Below, piece by piece: positions 16,910-27,996 of a DNA stretch of 64,000 nucleotides. Origin of the DNA: Hyphomonadaceae bacterium. GTDB lineage: Bacteria; Pseudomonadota; Alphaproteobacteria; Caulobacterales; Aquidulcibacteraceae. Both the position numbers and the translations under genes were made by a program. Positions within the stretch are counted from its first letter, which is position 1. Every line of letters begins with the position of its first letter. The DNA is taken from assembly GCA_023384105.1 (NCBI GenBank), contig JAHDXR010000011.1, forward strand, positions 62,001 through 126,000. The letters run 5' to 3'. Under the pieces are notes generated by a model. It was not told where the DNA came from. It searched no databases and saw nothing but the letters and a program-made list of their open reading frames with translations.

Positions 16910-17275
16910 ATGGCCAAGACCGTTCTCATCGTCGAAGACAGCGAACTCAATATGAGGCTGTTCAACGACCTGTTGGAAGCCTTCGGCTACCGCACGGTGA
17001 AAACCCGCGACGGCCGCCAGGCGCTGCCGCTCGCGCGCGAACACAAGCCGGACCTCATCATCATGGATATCCAGCTGCCGGAAATCTCCGGCCTGGAGAT
17101 CACCGATCGTCTGAAGAAGGACGAGGCGCTGAAGAAGATTCCGGTCGTGGCCGTCACCGCTTTCGCCATGCGCGGCGACGAACAAAAGATCATGGCCGCC
17201 GGCTGCGACGCGTATCTCTCGAAGCCGATCTCGGTAACGACCTTCCTGGAAACAATCCGCAAGTTCATTGGATGA
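16910..17275 (+). CDS. divK: Single-domain response regulator DivK
   Basis: A stand-alone 121-residue receiver domain nearly identical in layout to Caulobacter DivK. It has [24 protein letters not shown] with the acidic pair, phospho-acceptor Asp53 in [28 protein letters not shown] and [15 protein letters not shown]. DivK signals through DivL-CckA to lower CtrA activity and sets cell polarity. I chose the ATG at 16910 because longer starts add an unrelated basic leader. pleD follows 10 bp downstream, as in Caulobacter. Confidence 0.94.
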   Translation: MAKTVLIVEDSELNMRLFNDLLEAFGYRTVKTRDGRQALPLAREHKPDLIIMDIQLPEISGLEITDRLKKDEALKKIPVVAVTAFAMRGDEQKIMAAGCDAYLSKPISVTTFLETIRKFIG

Positions 17276-17285
17276 GGAGCACCGC

Positions 17286-18668
17286 TTGAGCGCGCGCATC
17301 CTCGTCGTCGATGATCTCGAAGCCAATCGCCGCCTCCTGGAGGCGAAGCTGACGGCTGAGTATTACGATGTGCTGATGGCGCAGCGCGGCGAGGAAGCGG
17401 TCCAGCTCGCCAAGCGCGAAAAGCCCGACCTGATCCTGCTCGACGTGATGATGCCGGGCGGCATCGACGGCTACGAGGCGTGCCGGCGCCTGAAAGCGCA
17501 GCCTGAAACGCGGCACATCCCCGTCATCATCCTGACCACGCTGGATGACCGCACCGAAAAGCTGCGCGGCCTGCAGGCAGGCGCCGAGGAGTTCCTGACC
17601 AAGCCGATCGACGACGTGCAGCTGATGGCGCGGGTGAAGAGCCTGCTGGCGCTGAAGGTCGTGATCGACGAACTGCGCGCGCGCGAAGCGAACGGACGCC
17701 GGCTTGGCGTCATCGGCGAGGAACTGCGGCCCGATCCGCTCGATCAGCACCGGGTCGTCACCGGCAATGTGCTGGTGGTCGACGACAGCCCGAACCAGAT
17801 CAGGCGCATCCAGACGGCGCTCGGGCTGGAGCATCGCGTGTTCGTGCTCGGCGACAGCGACGCCGCGCCCGGCCCGCCCGATCTGGCGGTCGTCGCCGTG
17901 ACCGCCAAGAGCTTCGACGGCTTCCGCGTGATCGCCCGCATGCGCTCGGGCGGGCCGACGCGGCACTTGCCGATCCTCGCCGTCGTCGAACCGGACGACC
18001 ACAAGCGCGCCCTGCGCGCGCTGGAACTCGGCGCCCACGACATCATCGTGCGCCCGATCGACGAGGACGAGATCGTCGCCCGCGCCCGCACGCTGATGCG
18101 GCGCAAGCGCTACATCGATACGCTGCGCGCACGGCTCGACCAGGGCATCGAACTCGCCATCACCGATCAGCTGACCAATCTCTACAACCGCCGCTTCCTG
18201 GACGCCCAACTCGGCCCGCTGGTGCAGCGGGCCCAGTGCGGCGGCGAACCGGTGTCGCTGATGACGATCGACATCGATCACTTCAAGCGCTGCAACGACA
18301 CCTACGGCCACGACGTCGGCGATGCGGTGCTGCGCGAATTCGCCGTCCGTCTCGCCACCAACGTGCGGCCGTCCGATTTCGCCTGCCGCCTGGGCGGGGA
18401 AGAGTTCGTCGTTCTGCTGCCGCGCACGACGGGGGACATCGCCTGTCTCGCCGCGGAGCGGCTGCGCCGCCACATCTCGAGCGCGCCGTTTACGGTGCGG
18501 GGCGCGCCGCATCCGATCGAGGTCACGATTTCCATCGGCGTCTCCTGTACGGAAGGCCCCGACGACACGCCCGAAGCGCTGATGAAACGCGCCGACGAAG
18601 CGCTCTACGAAGCCAAGCGCTCGGGCCGCAATCGCGTCGTCGGCAGGACCCGTGGCCGCGCGCCGTAG
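17286..18668 (+). CDS. pleD: PleD-type response regulator / diguanylate cyclase
   Basis: The TTG start at 17286 follows GAGGAG by six bases and gives MSARILVVDDLEANRRLLEAK, as in Caulobacter PleD. The 460 residues hold a receiver with phospho-Asp53, a second receiver-like domain without an obvious phospho-acceptor, and a GGDEF domain with GGEEF at about 370-374. The c-di-GMP inhibitory site RPSD is five residues before it. The enzyme makes c-di-GMP at the pole during the swarmer-to-stalked transition. Full catalytic and feedback motifs suggest it is active and product-inhibited. Confidence 0.95.
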   Translation: MSARILVVDDLEANRRLLEAKLTAEYYDVLMAQRGEEAVQLAKREKPDLILLDVMMPGGIDGYEACRRLKAQPETRHIPVIILTTLDDRTEKLRGLQAGAEEFLTKPIDDVQLMARVKSLLALKVVIDELRAREANGRRLGVIGEELRPDPLDQHRVVTGNVLVVDDSPNQIRRIQTALGLEHRVFVLGDSDAAPGPPDLAVVAVTAKSFDGFRVIARMRSGGPTRHLPILAVVEPDDHKRALRALELGAHDIIVRPIDEDEIVARARTLMRRKRYIDTLRARLDQGIELAITDQLTNLYNRRFLDAQLGPLVQRAQCGGEPVSLMTIDIDHFKRCNDTYGHDVGDAVLREFAVRLATNVRPSDFACRLGGEEFVVLLPRTTGDIACLAAERLRRHISSAPFTVRGAPHPIEVTISIGVSCTEGPDDTPEALMKRADEALYEAKRSGRNRVVGRTRGRAP

Positions 18669-18762
18669 CCAGCGTCCCCGCAACCCCTGGTTTCAGGACG
18701 CCCGCCTCTATTGGTGCGCCGGGCGGGCGCCTATGTTATGAGAACCGCGAGCGGAGCTAAGA

Positions 18763-19593
18763 ATGAACTACGTCCAGGCCGTAGCAGCGCCGGAGCGCAA
18801 TATCGGCCGAATCAAGCTGCATGATCGGCAGGACGCGTTCGCCGGCATGCGCGCGGCCGGCAGGATCGCCGCCGGCTGCCTCGACATGCTGGCGGGCGAG
18901 GTGCGCGAGGGCGTCGCCACCGGCCGCCTCGACGATCTGGCCCGGCAATACCTGTTCGATCACGGCGCCGTGCCGGCGTGCGTGTTCTATCGCGGCTACC
19001 GCCACACCGTCTGCACCTCGCTCAATCATGTCGTCTGCCACGGCATCCCGGGCGAGCGTGTGCTGCGCAGCGGCGACATCCTGAACATCGACGTGACCTG
19101 CGTGTTCGACGGCTGGCACGGCGACACCAGCCGCATGTACGGCGTCGGCGACGTGCCGCGCAAAGCCCAGCGGCTCATGGACGTCACCTATGAAGCGCTG
19201 ATGCGGGGGATCGCCGCGGTGAAGCCGGGCGCGACGCTGGGCGATCTCGGCCACGCCATCCAGAGCTACGCCGAATCCGAGCGCACCTCCGTCGTGCGCG
19301 AGTTCTGCGGTCACGGCCTCGGCCGCGTATTCCACGACGCGCCGAACATCCTCCATTTCGGCAAGCCCGGCCAAGGCGAGGAATTGAAGCCCGGCATGCT
19401 CTTCACGATCGAACCGATGCTCAATCTCGGTTCGCCGGCGGTGAAGGTGCTGAATGACGGTTGGACGGCGGTGACGAAGGACAAGTCGCTGTCGGCGCAA
19501 TACGAACACTCGGTCGGCGTCACGGAAGACGGCGTCGAGATCTTCACCCAATCACCGGCTGGGCTCGATCGCCCGCACGCCCTGGCCGATTGA
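18763..19593 (+). CDS. map: Type I methionine aminopeptidase
   Basis: Removes the initiator methionine from new proteins. The 276-residue protein carries the metal ligands in order: [19 protein letters not shown] (two Asp), [14 protein letters not shown] (His), [10 protein letters not shown] (Glu) and [12 protein letters not shown] (Glu). The substrate-pocket segment [12 protein letters not shown] is also present. An N-terminal extension of about 20 residues precedes the catalytic fold. radC follows after 10 bp and may be cotranscribed. Confidence 0.95.
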   Translation: MNYVQAVAAPERNIGRIKLHDRQDAFAGMRAAGRIAAGCLDMLAGEVREGVATGRLDDLARQYLFDHGAVPACVFYRGYRHTVCTSLNHVVCHGIPGERVLRSGDILNIDVTCVFDGWHGDTSRMYGVGDVPRKAQRLMDVTYEALMRGIAAVKPGATLGDLGHAIQSYAESERTSVVREFCGHGLGRVFHDAPNILHFGKPGQGEELKPGMLFTIEPMLNLGSPAVKVLNDGWTAVTKDKSLSAQYEHSVGVTEDGVEIFTQSPAGLDRPHALAD

Positions 19594-19603
19594 GGCTCGG
19601 GCG

Positions 19604-20419
19604 GTGGCGGGGCGCTCCGGCAAGCAGAACGAACGCCAGCCGCCGCGCGTCGAGGATTCCGAACTTTTCCCATTCAAGCTCGACGGCATCGACATTCCGC
19701 CGGCCGCCGCGCCGAAGCGGCGCAAGGCTGCGTCCGCGGCGAAGGAGAAGCCGCACTATCACGATCATCGCCAGCGCCTGCGGCAGCGCTTCGAAGACGC
19801 CGGCCCCGCCGCGCTCGCCGATTACGAATTGCTGGAACTGTTCCTGTTCCGCGCCATCCCGCGCCAAGACACCAAGCCGCTGGCGAAAGCGCTGCTGCAG
19901 AAATTCGGTTCGCTCGACGCCGTGCTCGCGGCCCCGGTCCAGCGTATCGCCGAGGTCGACGGCGCCGGCCCCGCCGTAGCGCAAGAGCTGAAGATCGTGC
20001 AGGCGCTGCTGGAGCGCGCCTCGCGCGCGGAACTGAAGCAGCGCACCGTGATCTCGTCCTGGTCGCAGCTGATGAATTATTGCCGGATGAGCATGGCGCA
20101 CGAGCCGCGCGAGCAGTTCCGGGTGCTGTTCCTCGACACCAAGAACCAGCTGATCGCCGACGAAGTGCTGAACCACGGCACCGTCGATCACGCGCCGGTC
20201 TATCCGCGCGAAGTGGCGCGCCGGGCGCTGGAGCTGTCTGCGGCGGCCGTGATCCTGGTGCACAACCATCCCAGCGGCGATCCCAAGCCGAGTGCGGCGG
20301 ACGTCGCCATCACGCGCGAGATCGTGGCGGCGGCCAGCGCGGTGTCGGTGCGGGTGCACGATCACCTGGTGATCGGCCGCAACGGCGCGGAGAGCTTCAA
20401 GAGCCTGGGTCTGCTTTAA
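19604..20419 (+). CDS. radC: RadC family JAB-domain protein
   Basis: The 271-residue protein has the RadC helix-hairpin-helix region ([40 protein letters not shown]) and a C-terminal MPN/JAB domain. That domain carries the full zinc motif [14 protein letters not shown], preceded by [20 protein letters not shown]. The family is named for DNA repair, but that role is disputed in E. coli. A GTG start at 19604 is used, with an extra 40-residue polar N terminus. The last 23 bases overlap the convergent ABC-F gene. Confidence 0.92.
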   Translation: MAGRSGKQNERQPPRVEDSELFPFKLDGIDIPPAAAPKRRKAASAAKEKPHYHDHRQRLRQRFEDAGPAALADYELLELFLFRAIPRQDTKPLAKALLQKFGSLDAVLAAPVQRIAEVDGAGPAVAQELKIVQALLERASRAELKQRTVISSWSQLMNYCRMSMAHEPREQFRVLFLDTKNQLIADEVLNHGTVDHAPVYPREVARRALELSAAAVILVHNHPSGDPKPSAADVAITREIVAAASAVSVRVHDHLVIGRNGAESFKSLGLL

Positions 20420-21989
20420 GCTCCAGCCGCCGCGAGACGCCGATGTTCTGCAAAAACGCCTCGTCGTGGCTCGCCACGAGCAGCGCGCCGTCATAGGCGC
20501 GCAAGCCGGCTTCCACCGCCTCGATCGAGTCGATGTCGAGGTGATTGGTGGGTTCGTCCAGGATCAGGAGCTGCGGCGGCCTGACGCCGAGCACGCAAGC
20601 GAGCCCCGCCCGCAACACCTGGCCGCCGCTCAGCGTCCCGACGTTCTGCAACGCGGCGTCGGCGCGGAACATGAAACGGGCGAGCGCTGCACGGCAGGCG
20701 TTCTCGTCCGCCTCGGGATTGAGGCGCAGGAAGTTGTCGCGGATGGTCAGCGCCGGATCGAGCAGACTCACCCGTTGATCGAGCACGGCGTGCTCGACCG
20801 CGAGGCGGACGCTTCCGCTCCACGGCGCCAGCGCGCCGGTGACGAGCGCGAGCAAGGTCGTCTTGCCCGAACCGTTCGGGCCGGTGACGGCGACGCGCTC
20901 CGGCCCCGTCATGGCGAAGCTCAGACGAGAGATGATCGGACGCCCCGGCTCGTAGCCCGCCGTCACATCGTCGAGACGCACTACGCTCTTGCCGGCGACG
21001 AGAGTCGACGACGGGATCGTTACGGAAAACGGCTGCAGCACCTCGATTCGCGCGCGCGCCGCGGCGACGTCCTCGGCGGCCTGTTCGCGCCGACGCTCGG
21101 CCAAGCGCATGCTCTCGCCGCCGGTGTTCTCAGCATTGTCCTTCATCATGCCGAGCAGGATTTTCGGCGCGTCGCCGCGCATGGCTTTGCGCTTGCCGGC
21201 GCGGTCGCGCCTAGCTTGACGCTCGGCCCGCTCCTGCGCCGCGCCTGCGGCCTCGGCTATGCGTTTTTCGGCGTCGGCGAGATCATGCCTAGCCGCCGCC
21301 AGCTCCAGCGCCTTCTGCGCCCGATACTGGCTCCAGCCGCCGCCATAGCGTGACGCGCCGAGGCTCGTCAGTTCGACGATGGCGTCCATCGTCTCGAGCA
21401 GTTCGCGGTCGTGACTGACGACGACGGCGCCGGCGCGCCAATTGGCCAACAGCCGCACCACTTCGGCGCAGCCCTCACGGTCGAGATTGTTGGTCGGCTC
21501 ATCGAGCAGCAGGAAATCTGGTTCGGCGAACACCAGCGCCGCCAGGCTCGCCCGCGTGCGCTGACCGCCGGAAAGCGCTGTCAGCGGCGTGTCCGGGGAA
21601 ACGTCGAGGCCGACCCGCGCGAGCGCCGTCTCCAGCCGCGCCTCAAGCGTCCAGTCGGCCTCGGCGAGTTCGCGCGCATCCGCCGCGCCCGCCTCGGCGC
21701 GGCGCAGCACGGTCAGCGCCTCGCGCACGCCGAACAGCTCAGCCACAGTCTCGTCGGCGCCGACCTGCACGCTCTGGCGCAGTACGCCGAGCTTGCCGCT
21801 GACGCTGACGCGTCCGCCCTGCGGCGCCAGTTCGCCGGCGATCAGCTTCAGCAGCGTCGACTTGCCGACGCCGTTGCGACCGACCAGTCCGGCGCGCTCA
21901 GGTCCAACGCTGAGATCGAGACCGGAGAAGATCGGGCGCCCGTCGGGCGTGGCCCAGGATAGATTGGCGACGGTGATCGAAGCAGGCAT
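20397..21989 (-). CDS. ABC-F family ATPase
   Basis: Two ABC ATPase domains in one 530-residue chain with no membrane segments. Each has a Walker A ([30 protein letters not shown]), a signature ([30 protein letters not shown]) and a Walker B ([24 protein letters not shown]). A charged linker with [18 protein letters not shown] joins them. ABC-F proteins act on the ribosome during translation or confer antibiotic protection; the subgroup here is not certain. Start at 21989 ([12 protein letters not shown]); the ATG at 22010 would add seven residues. Confidence 0.9.
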   Translation of the reverse strand: MPASITVANLSWATPDGRPIFSGLDLSVGPERAGLVGRNGVGKSTLLKLIAGELAPQGGRVSVSGKLGVLRQSVQVGADETVAELFGVREALTVLRRAEAGAADARELAEADWTLEARLETALARVGLDVSPDTPLTALSGGQRTRASLAALVFAEPDFLLLDEPTNNLDREGCAEVVRLLANWRAGAVVVSHDRELLETMDAIVELTSLGASRYGGGWSQYRAQKALELAAARHDLADAEKRIAEAAGAAQERAERQARRDRAGKRKAMRGDAPKILLGMMKDNAENTGGESMRLAERRREQAAEDVAAARARIEVLQPFSVTIPSSTLVAGKSVVRLDDVTAGYEPGRPIISRLSFAMTGPERVAVTGPNGSGKTTLLALVTGALAPWSGSVRLAVEHAVLDQRVSLLDPALTIRDNFLRLNPEADENACRAALARFMFRADAALQNVGTLSGGQVLRAGLACVLGVRPPQLLILDEPTNHLDIDSIEAVEAGLRAYDGALLVASHDEAFLQNIGVSRRLELKADPGS

Positions 21990-22186
21990 GGATGCGCAGT
22001 CCCGGAACAAAGCAGAAAAACTCGCGTCGGCCGGGAAAGATCACATCGCTGCACACGCCCTGGTCTGAGGAGGACCCCGTACCTAGTGCTGCACTGCGCC
22101 GGGATCAACCGTGCGCCGCCAGCTCAGCGTTTGACCGCGCTGCAAAGCCCCGTCACAAATGACGTCAACGACAAGCGGGAGGATGC

Positions 22187-23524
22187 ATGACCGACGCAGC
22201 CGCGCCGGCCTTTCAAGGCTACGGCACAAAGAATTATCGCGCCTACGTGCTCGGCGCCCTTCTCGTCGTCTACACCTTCAACTTTATCGATCGCGTCGTC
22301 GTCGGCATCATCCAGGAGCCGATCAAGCAGGAATTCGGCTTGAGCGACTTCCAGCTCGGCCTGCTGGGCGGCCCCGCTTTCGCGGTGCTCTACACGCTGC
22401 TGGGCATTCCGGTCGCGCGCTTCGCCGAGCGCCACAACCGCATGACCATTCTCGCGGTGTGTCTCGGCATCTGGAGCGCGATGACGGCGGCTTGCGGTTT
22501 CGCCGTGAACTACGCGACGCTGTTTGCGGCGCGCGTCGGCGTTTCGATCGGGGAGGCCGGCTGCACCCCGCCTGCGAACTCGGTGATCTCGGATTACTTT
22601 CCCTCCGACCGCCGCGCCTCGGCGCTCTCGATCTATGCGCTGGGGATTCCGATCGGCTCGATGATCGCCGCCGTGGGCGGCGGCTGGATCGCGACGGAGG
22701 TCGGCTGGCGCGAAGCGTTCATCTGGCTTGGCGTGCCGGGCCTGCTGCTCGCCATTATCGTCAAGCTCACGGTGAAGGAGCCGCCGCGCAGCGCGCCGAA
22801 GGGCGACACGCCGAGCTTTTTCGCCGCGCTCGGCGCGCTGACCAAGAAAGCGACGTTCTGGCATGTCGCCTTCGGCTCGGCGCTCGCGAGCTTCGTCGGC
22901 TACGGCGTCGGCCAGTACCTGACCAGCTTCATGATCCGCACGCACGGCTTCTCGCTGTTCGAGGGGGCGACGCTCGTCGGCGTCGTGCTGGGCCTGTGCG
23001 CGGCGATCGGCACGTTCACGTCCGGCTTCCTGGCCGACCGCATCGCCAAGCGGCACCCGAACGCACTGGCCTGGCTGCCGGCGCTGGGCTTCGCCGTCGC
23101 CACGCCGTTCTACATTCTGGCCTTCGTCCTGCCGAACATCTGGCTGGCGATGCCCGCACTGATGATCGGCGCCGTCACCCACTATTTCTATCTCGGCCCG
23201 ATGTACGCGGTGACGCAGGGCGTGGTCGCGGCGCGAATGCGCGCGACCGCCGTGGCGGTGCTGCTCTTCATCGTCAACCTGATCGGCTACGGCATGGGTC
23301 CGCCCGTGATCGGCGCGCTCTCGGATTTCCTCGCCAACGGCCAGCTCGCCGCCGCCGGGCTCTCGACCGAGCTTTGCGCGGCGCGCAGCGGCGACGCCCA
23401 ATGCGCCGCCGGCGTGGAAGCGGGCCTGCGCTACGCCATGATGATCGGGGTGCTCGGCTATCTCTGGGCCGGCCTGCACTTCCTCATTTCGGCCCGGACG
23501 CTGCGGCGCGACTGGGTGGCGTGA
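22187..23524 (+). CDS. MFS transporter, spinster-like group
   Basis: A 445-residue inner-membrane protein with 12 predicted membrane segments. The first helix pattern YTFNFIDRVVVGIIQEPIKQEF, the loop GIPVARFAERHNRM and EAGCTPPANSVISDYFPSDRR are typical of the spinster-like MFS group common in alphaproteobacteria. GGGAGG lies just before the ATG. The substrate is unknown; the family includes sphingolipid, hexuronate and aromatic-acid carriers. It is followed by purB 31 bp downstream, with no functional link evident. Confidence 0.88.
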   Translation: MTDAAAPAFQGYGTKNYRAYVLGALLVVYTFNFIDRVVVGIIQEPIKQEFGLSDFQLGLLGGPAFAVLYTLLGIPVARFAERHNRMTILAVCLGIWSAMTAACGFAVNYATLFAARVGVSIGEAGCTPPANSVISDYFPSDRRASALSIYALGIPIGSMIAAVGGGWIATEVGWREAFIWLGVPGLLLAIIVKLTVKEPPRSAPKGDTPSFFAALGALTKKATFWHVAFGSALASFVGYGVGQYLTSFMIRTHGFSLFEGATLVGVVLGLCAAIGTFTSGFLADRIAKRHPNALAWLPALGFAVATPFYILAFVLPNIWLAMPALMIGAVTHYFYLGPMYAVTQGVVAARMRATAVAVLLFIVNLIGYGMGPPVIGALSDFLANGQLAAAGLSTELCAARSGDAQCAAGVEAGLRYAMMIGVLGYLWAGLHFLISARTLRRDWVA

Positions 23525-23555
23525 CGCGGGCGCGAACGGGCGCTAGAAGGCGCCC

Positions 23556-24863
<1,308 letters not shown>

Positions 24864-25481
24864 TTATTCGGCCTCGCGCATGCGCGTCTCGACACGCACG
24901 CCGGCGATGCGCATCTCCTCGCGCGCGGCGGCGACCCGCTCATACTGGCGGCGGAGGCTCTCAGCCTGACGCCGACCCGGAGTGGCGCGCGCAGAGTCGC
25001 TGGCTACGCGCATGGCTTCCATCTCGACCATGTAGCGGCCTGCGGCGCGCTGCAGCGCCGCCACCTCGGCGCAGGCCGTGCGCACCGCCCCGCGCAGGCG
25101 CACCATATCCTCCAGGTGAGTGAGCGCCGCGAGGCGCAACGCACGGCGCGGTTCCCTCTGAAAGTCCTGCCCTTCGACAAAGCCGCCCGCATAGGCGATC
25201 AGCATGGAGATATCGAGCGCGGAAAGCTCGGCGCGAGAACTCTCCTCGCTGGGTACGTCGGGCCAGACTTCCCCGGCGGCCTCGCGCGCGCGGCTGTAGG
25301 CGCGCACCGCTCCGCGCAATTGCGCCCGGCCCTCCGCGGTGCAGACATTGAAAGGAGCCGCCCCGTTCGAATACTGACGCAGCAGCGTGAGGGCCTCGCG
25401 CTCCTCATAACGCGGCAGCTCCGCGCTGCAGCCGGCCAAAGCCGCCGCCAGGATGGCCGCCATCCATCGCATCGGCGCCAT
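24864..25481 (-). CDS. Hypothetical lipoprotein
   Basis: From the ATG complementary to 25479-25481 the product is 205 residues: MAPMRWMAAILAAALAGCSA, a lipoprotein signal with lipobox LAGC. A mostly helical, arginine/alanine-rich body follows, with a central GGFVEGQDFQREPRRALRLAALTHLED and a likely coiled coil (about residues 150-205). I recognise no family. It follows DUF983 after 59 bp on the same strand, so it is probably the last gene of the zeta-subunit operon. A second ATG at 25472 is an alternative start. Confidence 0.6.
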   Translation of the reverse strand: MAPMRWMAAILAAALAGCSAELPRYEEREALTLLRQYSNGAAPFNVCTAEGRAQLRGAVRAYSRAREAAGEVWPDVPSEESSRAELSALDISMLIAYAGGFVEGQDFQREPRRALRLAALTHLEDMVRLRGAVRTACAEVAALQRAAGRYMVEMEAMRVASDSARATPGRRQAESLRRQYERVAAAREEMRIAGVRVETRMREAE

Positions 25482-25540
25482 GCTTAAGCCGCGCAGCCTG
25501 AAAGAAACGTTCGCCGGCGTGGTTATCCGAGCCCTAAGGC

Positions 25541-25906
25541 TCACATCTCCCGCCGCGCCCGCCACAAAAGCGCTGCCAACACGCCCTTCACCCGCGGCAG
25601 CAGAAAGAGCGCGGCCAGGACGGCGAACAGCAGCGACGGGACGAGCATCAGCTCGGCGTCGACGCCGGTATTGAGCACCAGCACCAGCGTCGACGGCATG
25701 ACGACGAGCCCCATCAGCATCACCGTCACGTAGGGTGCGACGTCGGCGGTTTCCGAGTGCGAAAAATCCGCGCCGCACGAGGGGCAGCGCGGATTCAGCT
25801 TCAGATAAGCGCGAAACAGCGTCCGCCGGCCGCAGCTGGGGCAACGCAGCCGCGCGCCCCGCCACATCGTTCGCGCCAGGGGTGCCCGCTCGCGGGCCTG
25901 GCTCAC
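25541..25906 (-). CDS. DUF983 family membrane protein
   Basis: A 121-residue protein with a zinc-ribbon-like N terminus (LRCPSCGRRTLFRAYLKL, then CPSCGADFS) followed by two membrane segments (YVTVMLMGLVVMPSTLVLVL and LMLVPSLLFAVLAALFLLP). This is the complete DUF983 layout; the function is unknown. Its start overlaps the stop of the zeta-subunit gene (ATGA), so the two are translated together. Confidence 0.88.
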   Translation of the reverse strand: MSQARERAPLARTMWRGARLRCPSCGRRTLFRAYLKLNPRCPSCGADFSHSETADVAPYVTVMLMGLVVMPSTLVLVLNTGVDAELMLVPSLLFAVLAALFLLPRVKGVLAALLWRARREM

Positions 25907-26223
25907 GAGCCGGCTTTGACCGAGATGCGCGCCTCGGCCAGCGCCTCTTCCATCTTGGCCCGGATCTGGTGGTCCGAGAGCTGGACGGCGTGCATATCGA
26001 GATCGGCGCGGATCTTACGGAACAGGTCCTCCGTACCGGCCTCCTCAAGGTCGGCGACGACGACCGAACGGGCGTAATCCTCGGCTTCCTGATCGCTCAG
26101 GCCGATGAGTCCGGCCGCCCAGAGGCCCACCAGCTTGGCCCGGCGCGCCTGCGCCTTGAATTCAAGCTCTTGATCCAACTGGAATTTTTTCTCTTCGCCG
26201 CGTTCCCGGTCGTCGAAACTCAT
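25903..26223 (-). CDS. F1-ATPase inhibitor zeta-type subunit (DUF1476)
   Basis: The 106-residue helical protein starts MSFDDRERGEEKKFQLDQELEF and continues KAQARRAKLVGLWAAGLIGL, the DUF1476 signature. In Paracoccus the DUF1476 protein is the zeta subunit, whose N-terminal segment inserts in F1-ATPase and blocks ATP hydrolysis; the conserved FDDRE(K/R)G start is present here. The family is restricted largely to alphaproteobacteria, which supports the taxonomic reading. It is divergent from purC, a common arrangement in this class. Confidence 0.88.
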   Translation of the reverse strand: MSFDDRERGEEKKFQLDQELEFKAQARRAKLVGLWAAGLIGLSDQEAEDYARSVVVADLEEAGTEDLFRKIRADLDMHAVQLSDHQIRAKMEEALAEARISVKAGS

Positions 26224-26419
26224 CGCCGTTCAGGCCTCCGTCAGTGTCCCGCTTGAATAAGAGCCCGCCCGCGCCGGATCAACCGTCGACGGGCGCCAGT
26301 CCCATGGCTGCGGCAATTGTGGCCGGGCCTCAAGTCTCCTAAGTTCTTGGCTTGTTGTGCAGCGCCGATTCCGCTCACGCCACGGCCGTAGAAGCCGCCG
26401 CCCCCTGAGGAGGGCTCCA

Positions 26420-27175
26420 ATGTCGCGTCGCAAGAAAATCTACGAAGGCAAGGCCAAGATCCTGTTCGAGGGTCCCGAGCCCGGCACCATCATCCAGTAC
26501 TTCAAGGACGACGCCACCGCCTTCAACGCCCAGAAGAAGGCGATCCTCGAAGGCAAGGGCGTGATCAACAACCAGATCAGCGGGTTCATCATGCAGAACC
26601 TGAACGCGATCGGGGTGCCCACCCACTACATCAAGACGCTCAACATGCGCGAACAGCTGGTGCGCGACGTCGAGATCATCCCGCTCGAAGTGGTCTGCCG
26701 CAACGTGGCCGCCGGCTCGCTCAGCCAGCGCCTCGGCATCGAAGAAGGCACGCCGCTGCCGCGCTCGATCATTGAATTCTACTACAAGAAGGACGAACTG
26801 GGCGATCCGATGGTCGCCGAAGAGCACATCACCGCGTTCAACTGGGCCTCGACCCAGGAGATCGACGACATCATGGCGCTGACGCTCAGGATCAACGACT
26901 ACCTGTTCGGCATGTTCGGCGCCGTCGGCATCAAGCTGATCGACTTCAAGATCGAGTTCGGCCGCCTCTATGAAGGCGACATGGTGCGCACTGTCGTCGC
27001 CGACGAGATCAGCCCCGACAGCTGCCGCCTGTGGGACGTGCAGACCAACGAAAAGCTCGACAAGGACCGCTTCCGCCGCGATCTCGGCAACGTCACCGAG
27101 GCGTACGTGGAGGTCGCGCGCCGTCTGGGCATCGTGAAAGCAGCCGCGGGCGGCGGCGGCGAAAGCGTGCATTGA
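26420..27175 (+). CDS. purC: Phosphoribosylaminoimidazole-succinocarboxamide synthase
   Basis: Ligates aspartate to CAIR, giving SAICAR. The 251-residue protein begins [18 protein letters not shown], preceded by GAGGAGGG. It has [53 protein letters not shown], and [12 protein letters not shown] with the acidic metal site. This is a single-domain PurC of ordinary length. purS follows 96 bp downstream. Confidence 0.96.
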   Translation: MSRRKKIYEGKAKILFEGPEPGTIIQYFKDDATAFNAQKKAILEGKGVINNQISGFIMQNLNAIGVPTHYIKTLNMREQLVRDVEIIPLEVVCRNVAAGSLSQRLGIEEGTPLPRSIIEFYYKKDELGDPMVAEEHITAFNWASTQEIDDIMALTLRINDYLFGMFGAVGIKLIDFKIEFGRLYEGDMVRTVVADEISPDSCRLWDVQTNEKLDKDRFRRDLGNVTEAYVEVARRLGIVKAAAGGGGESVH

Positions 27176-27224
27176 TGGGGGGAGCGAGCAGTCGGATGGT
27201 CGGTAGAAGCGCCGCGGTCCTAAT

Positions 27225-27249
27225 CTACTGACTATTTGACTACTGACTA
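27225..27249. repeat. Short AT-richer direct repeat before purS
   Basis: CTACTGACTA occurs at 27225-27234 and again at 27240-27249, within a run of GACTA units. It stands out from the GC-rich surroundings. It is 23 bp upstream of the purS start and could be a protein site or a decayed microsatellite. Confidence 0.4.
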
Positions 27250-27271
27250 CTCACTGCTCCGAGGGGACACC

Positions 27272-27517
27272 ATGAAAGCGATCGTCACTGTTGGCCTCAA
27301 GCCCGGCGTGCTCGACGTGCAGGGCAAAGCCGTCGCCGGCGCGCTGAAGGAACTGGGCTTCGGCGGCGTGCAGGACGCGCGCGTCGGCAAGCGCATCGAG
27401 ATCGAACTCGACAACGGCCTCGATCGCGCCCAGGCCGAGGCGCAGGTCAGGGACATGTGCGAGAAGCTGCTCGCCAACACCGTGATCGAAAGCTACCGCG
27501 TCGAGATCGCGGGCTGA
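27272..27517 (+). CDS. purS: FGAM synthase subunit PurS
   Basis: An 81-residue protein that joins PurL and PurQ in the three-part formylglycinamidine ribonucleotide synthase. The sequence MKAIVTVGLKPGVLDVQG, GALKELGFGGVQDARVGKRI and CEKLLANTVIESYRVEI is typical PurS. The ATG at 27272 follows GAGGGG by five bases; a longer frame would translate the direct repeat. In many alphaproteobacteria purQ is next, but here it is 1.8 kb away. Confidence 0.95.
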   Translation: MKAIVTVGLKPGVLDVQGKAVAGALKELGFGGVQDARVGKRIEIELDNGLDRAQAEAQVRDMCEKLLANTVIESYRVEIAG

Positions 27518-27523
27518 CCGCGC

Positions 27524-27778
27524 ATGGCGCAAGGGTGGTTCAGACCCAAACGCTACGGCTTCGGCGCCGCGCCGGCGAGCTGGCAAGGCTGGGCGCTGAC
27601 CGCCGCTTATCTCGTCCTCATTCTCGCGCTGAGTTCCTGGCTCGCCGAAGGCGCCGCCGCGGGGAATAGCCGCTTCGTTCCGTTCACGGCCGTCGCTGTT
27701 TTGGCCACGCTCGTCTATGTCATTGTCGCCTGGCGCACGACGAAAGGCGGCTGGCGTTGGCGGTGGGGCAGAGACTAA
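27524..27778 (+). CDS. Small conserved-looking membrane protein
   Basis: Starts 6 bp after purS and is 84 residues long. It has a basic aromatic N terminus (MAQGWFRPKRYGFGAAP), two membrane segments (ALTAAYLVLILALSSWLAEG and FTAVAVLATLVYVIVAW) and a tryptophan/arginine-rich end (GGWRWRWGRD). Proteins with this WRWG ending are frequent in alphaproteobacteria, but no function is known to me. The end overlaps a convergent small gene by four bases. Confidence 0.65.
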   Translation: MAQGWFRPKRYGFGAAPASWQGWALTAAYLVLILALSSWLAEGAAAGNSRFVPFTAVAVLATLVYVIVAWRTTKGGWRWRWGRD

Positions 27779-27948
27779 CCGTCTGCGCCGCCATCATCGC
27801 CGTCATCGTCCGCGTGGCCCACGGGAATGATCGGGCCGCCGCCAGGCGTCAAACGATTGCGCCGGCGGCGTTCGCTGCGCAGCGACACCACCGCAAGCGC
27901 GACCAGGCACAGGACGCCAACCGCGAAAGCGAGAGCGGCAACAGACAT
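27775..27948 (-). CDS. 57-residue single-span membrane protein
   Basis: The ATG complementary to 27946-27948 opens a frame MSVAALAFAVGVLCLVALAV, a clear membrane segment. It is followed by a basic stretch (LRSERRRRNRLTPGGG) and an acidic tail (HADDDGDDGGADG). The hydrophobic-basic-acidic order is protein-like and unlikely by chance. No family recognised. It lies between a convergent gene and pstS on the same strand as pstS. Confidence 0.5.
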   Translation of the reverse strand: MSVAALAFAVGVLCLVALAVVSLRSERRRRNRLTPGGGPIIPVGHADDDGDDGGADG

Positions 27949-27996
27949 GCCTGATATATGGTGACCGACGCCGCGCGTTAAAGCGCCGGCGCGCCC

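Noticed and set aside
17265-18683. A 472-codon leftward open frame opposite pleD
   Set aside because: PleD is unmistakable on the other strand; the antisense frame is rich in His, Arg and Ala with no domain.
27225-27250. GACTA repeats before purS as a CRISPR remnant
   Set aside because: Units are too short, spacing is irregular and there are no spacers or cas genes.
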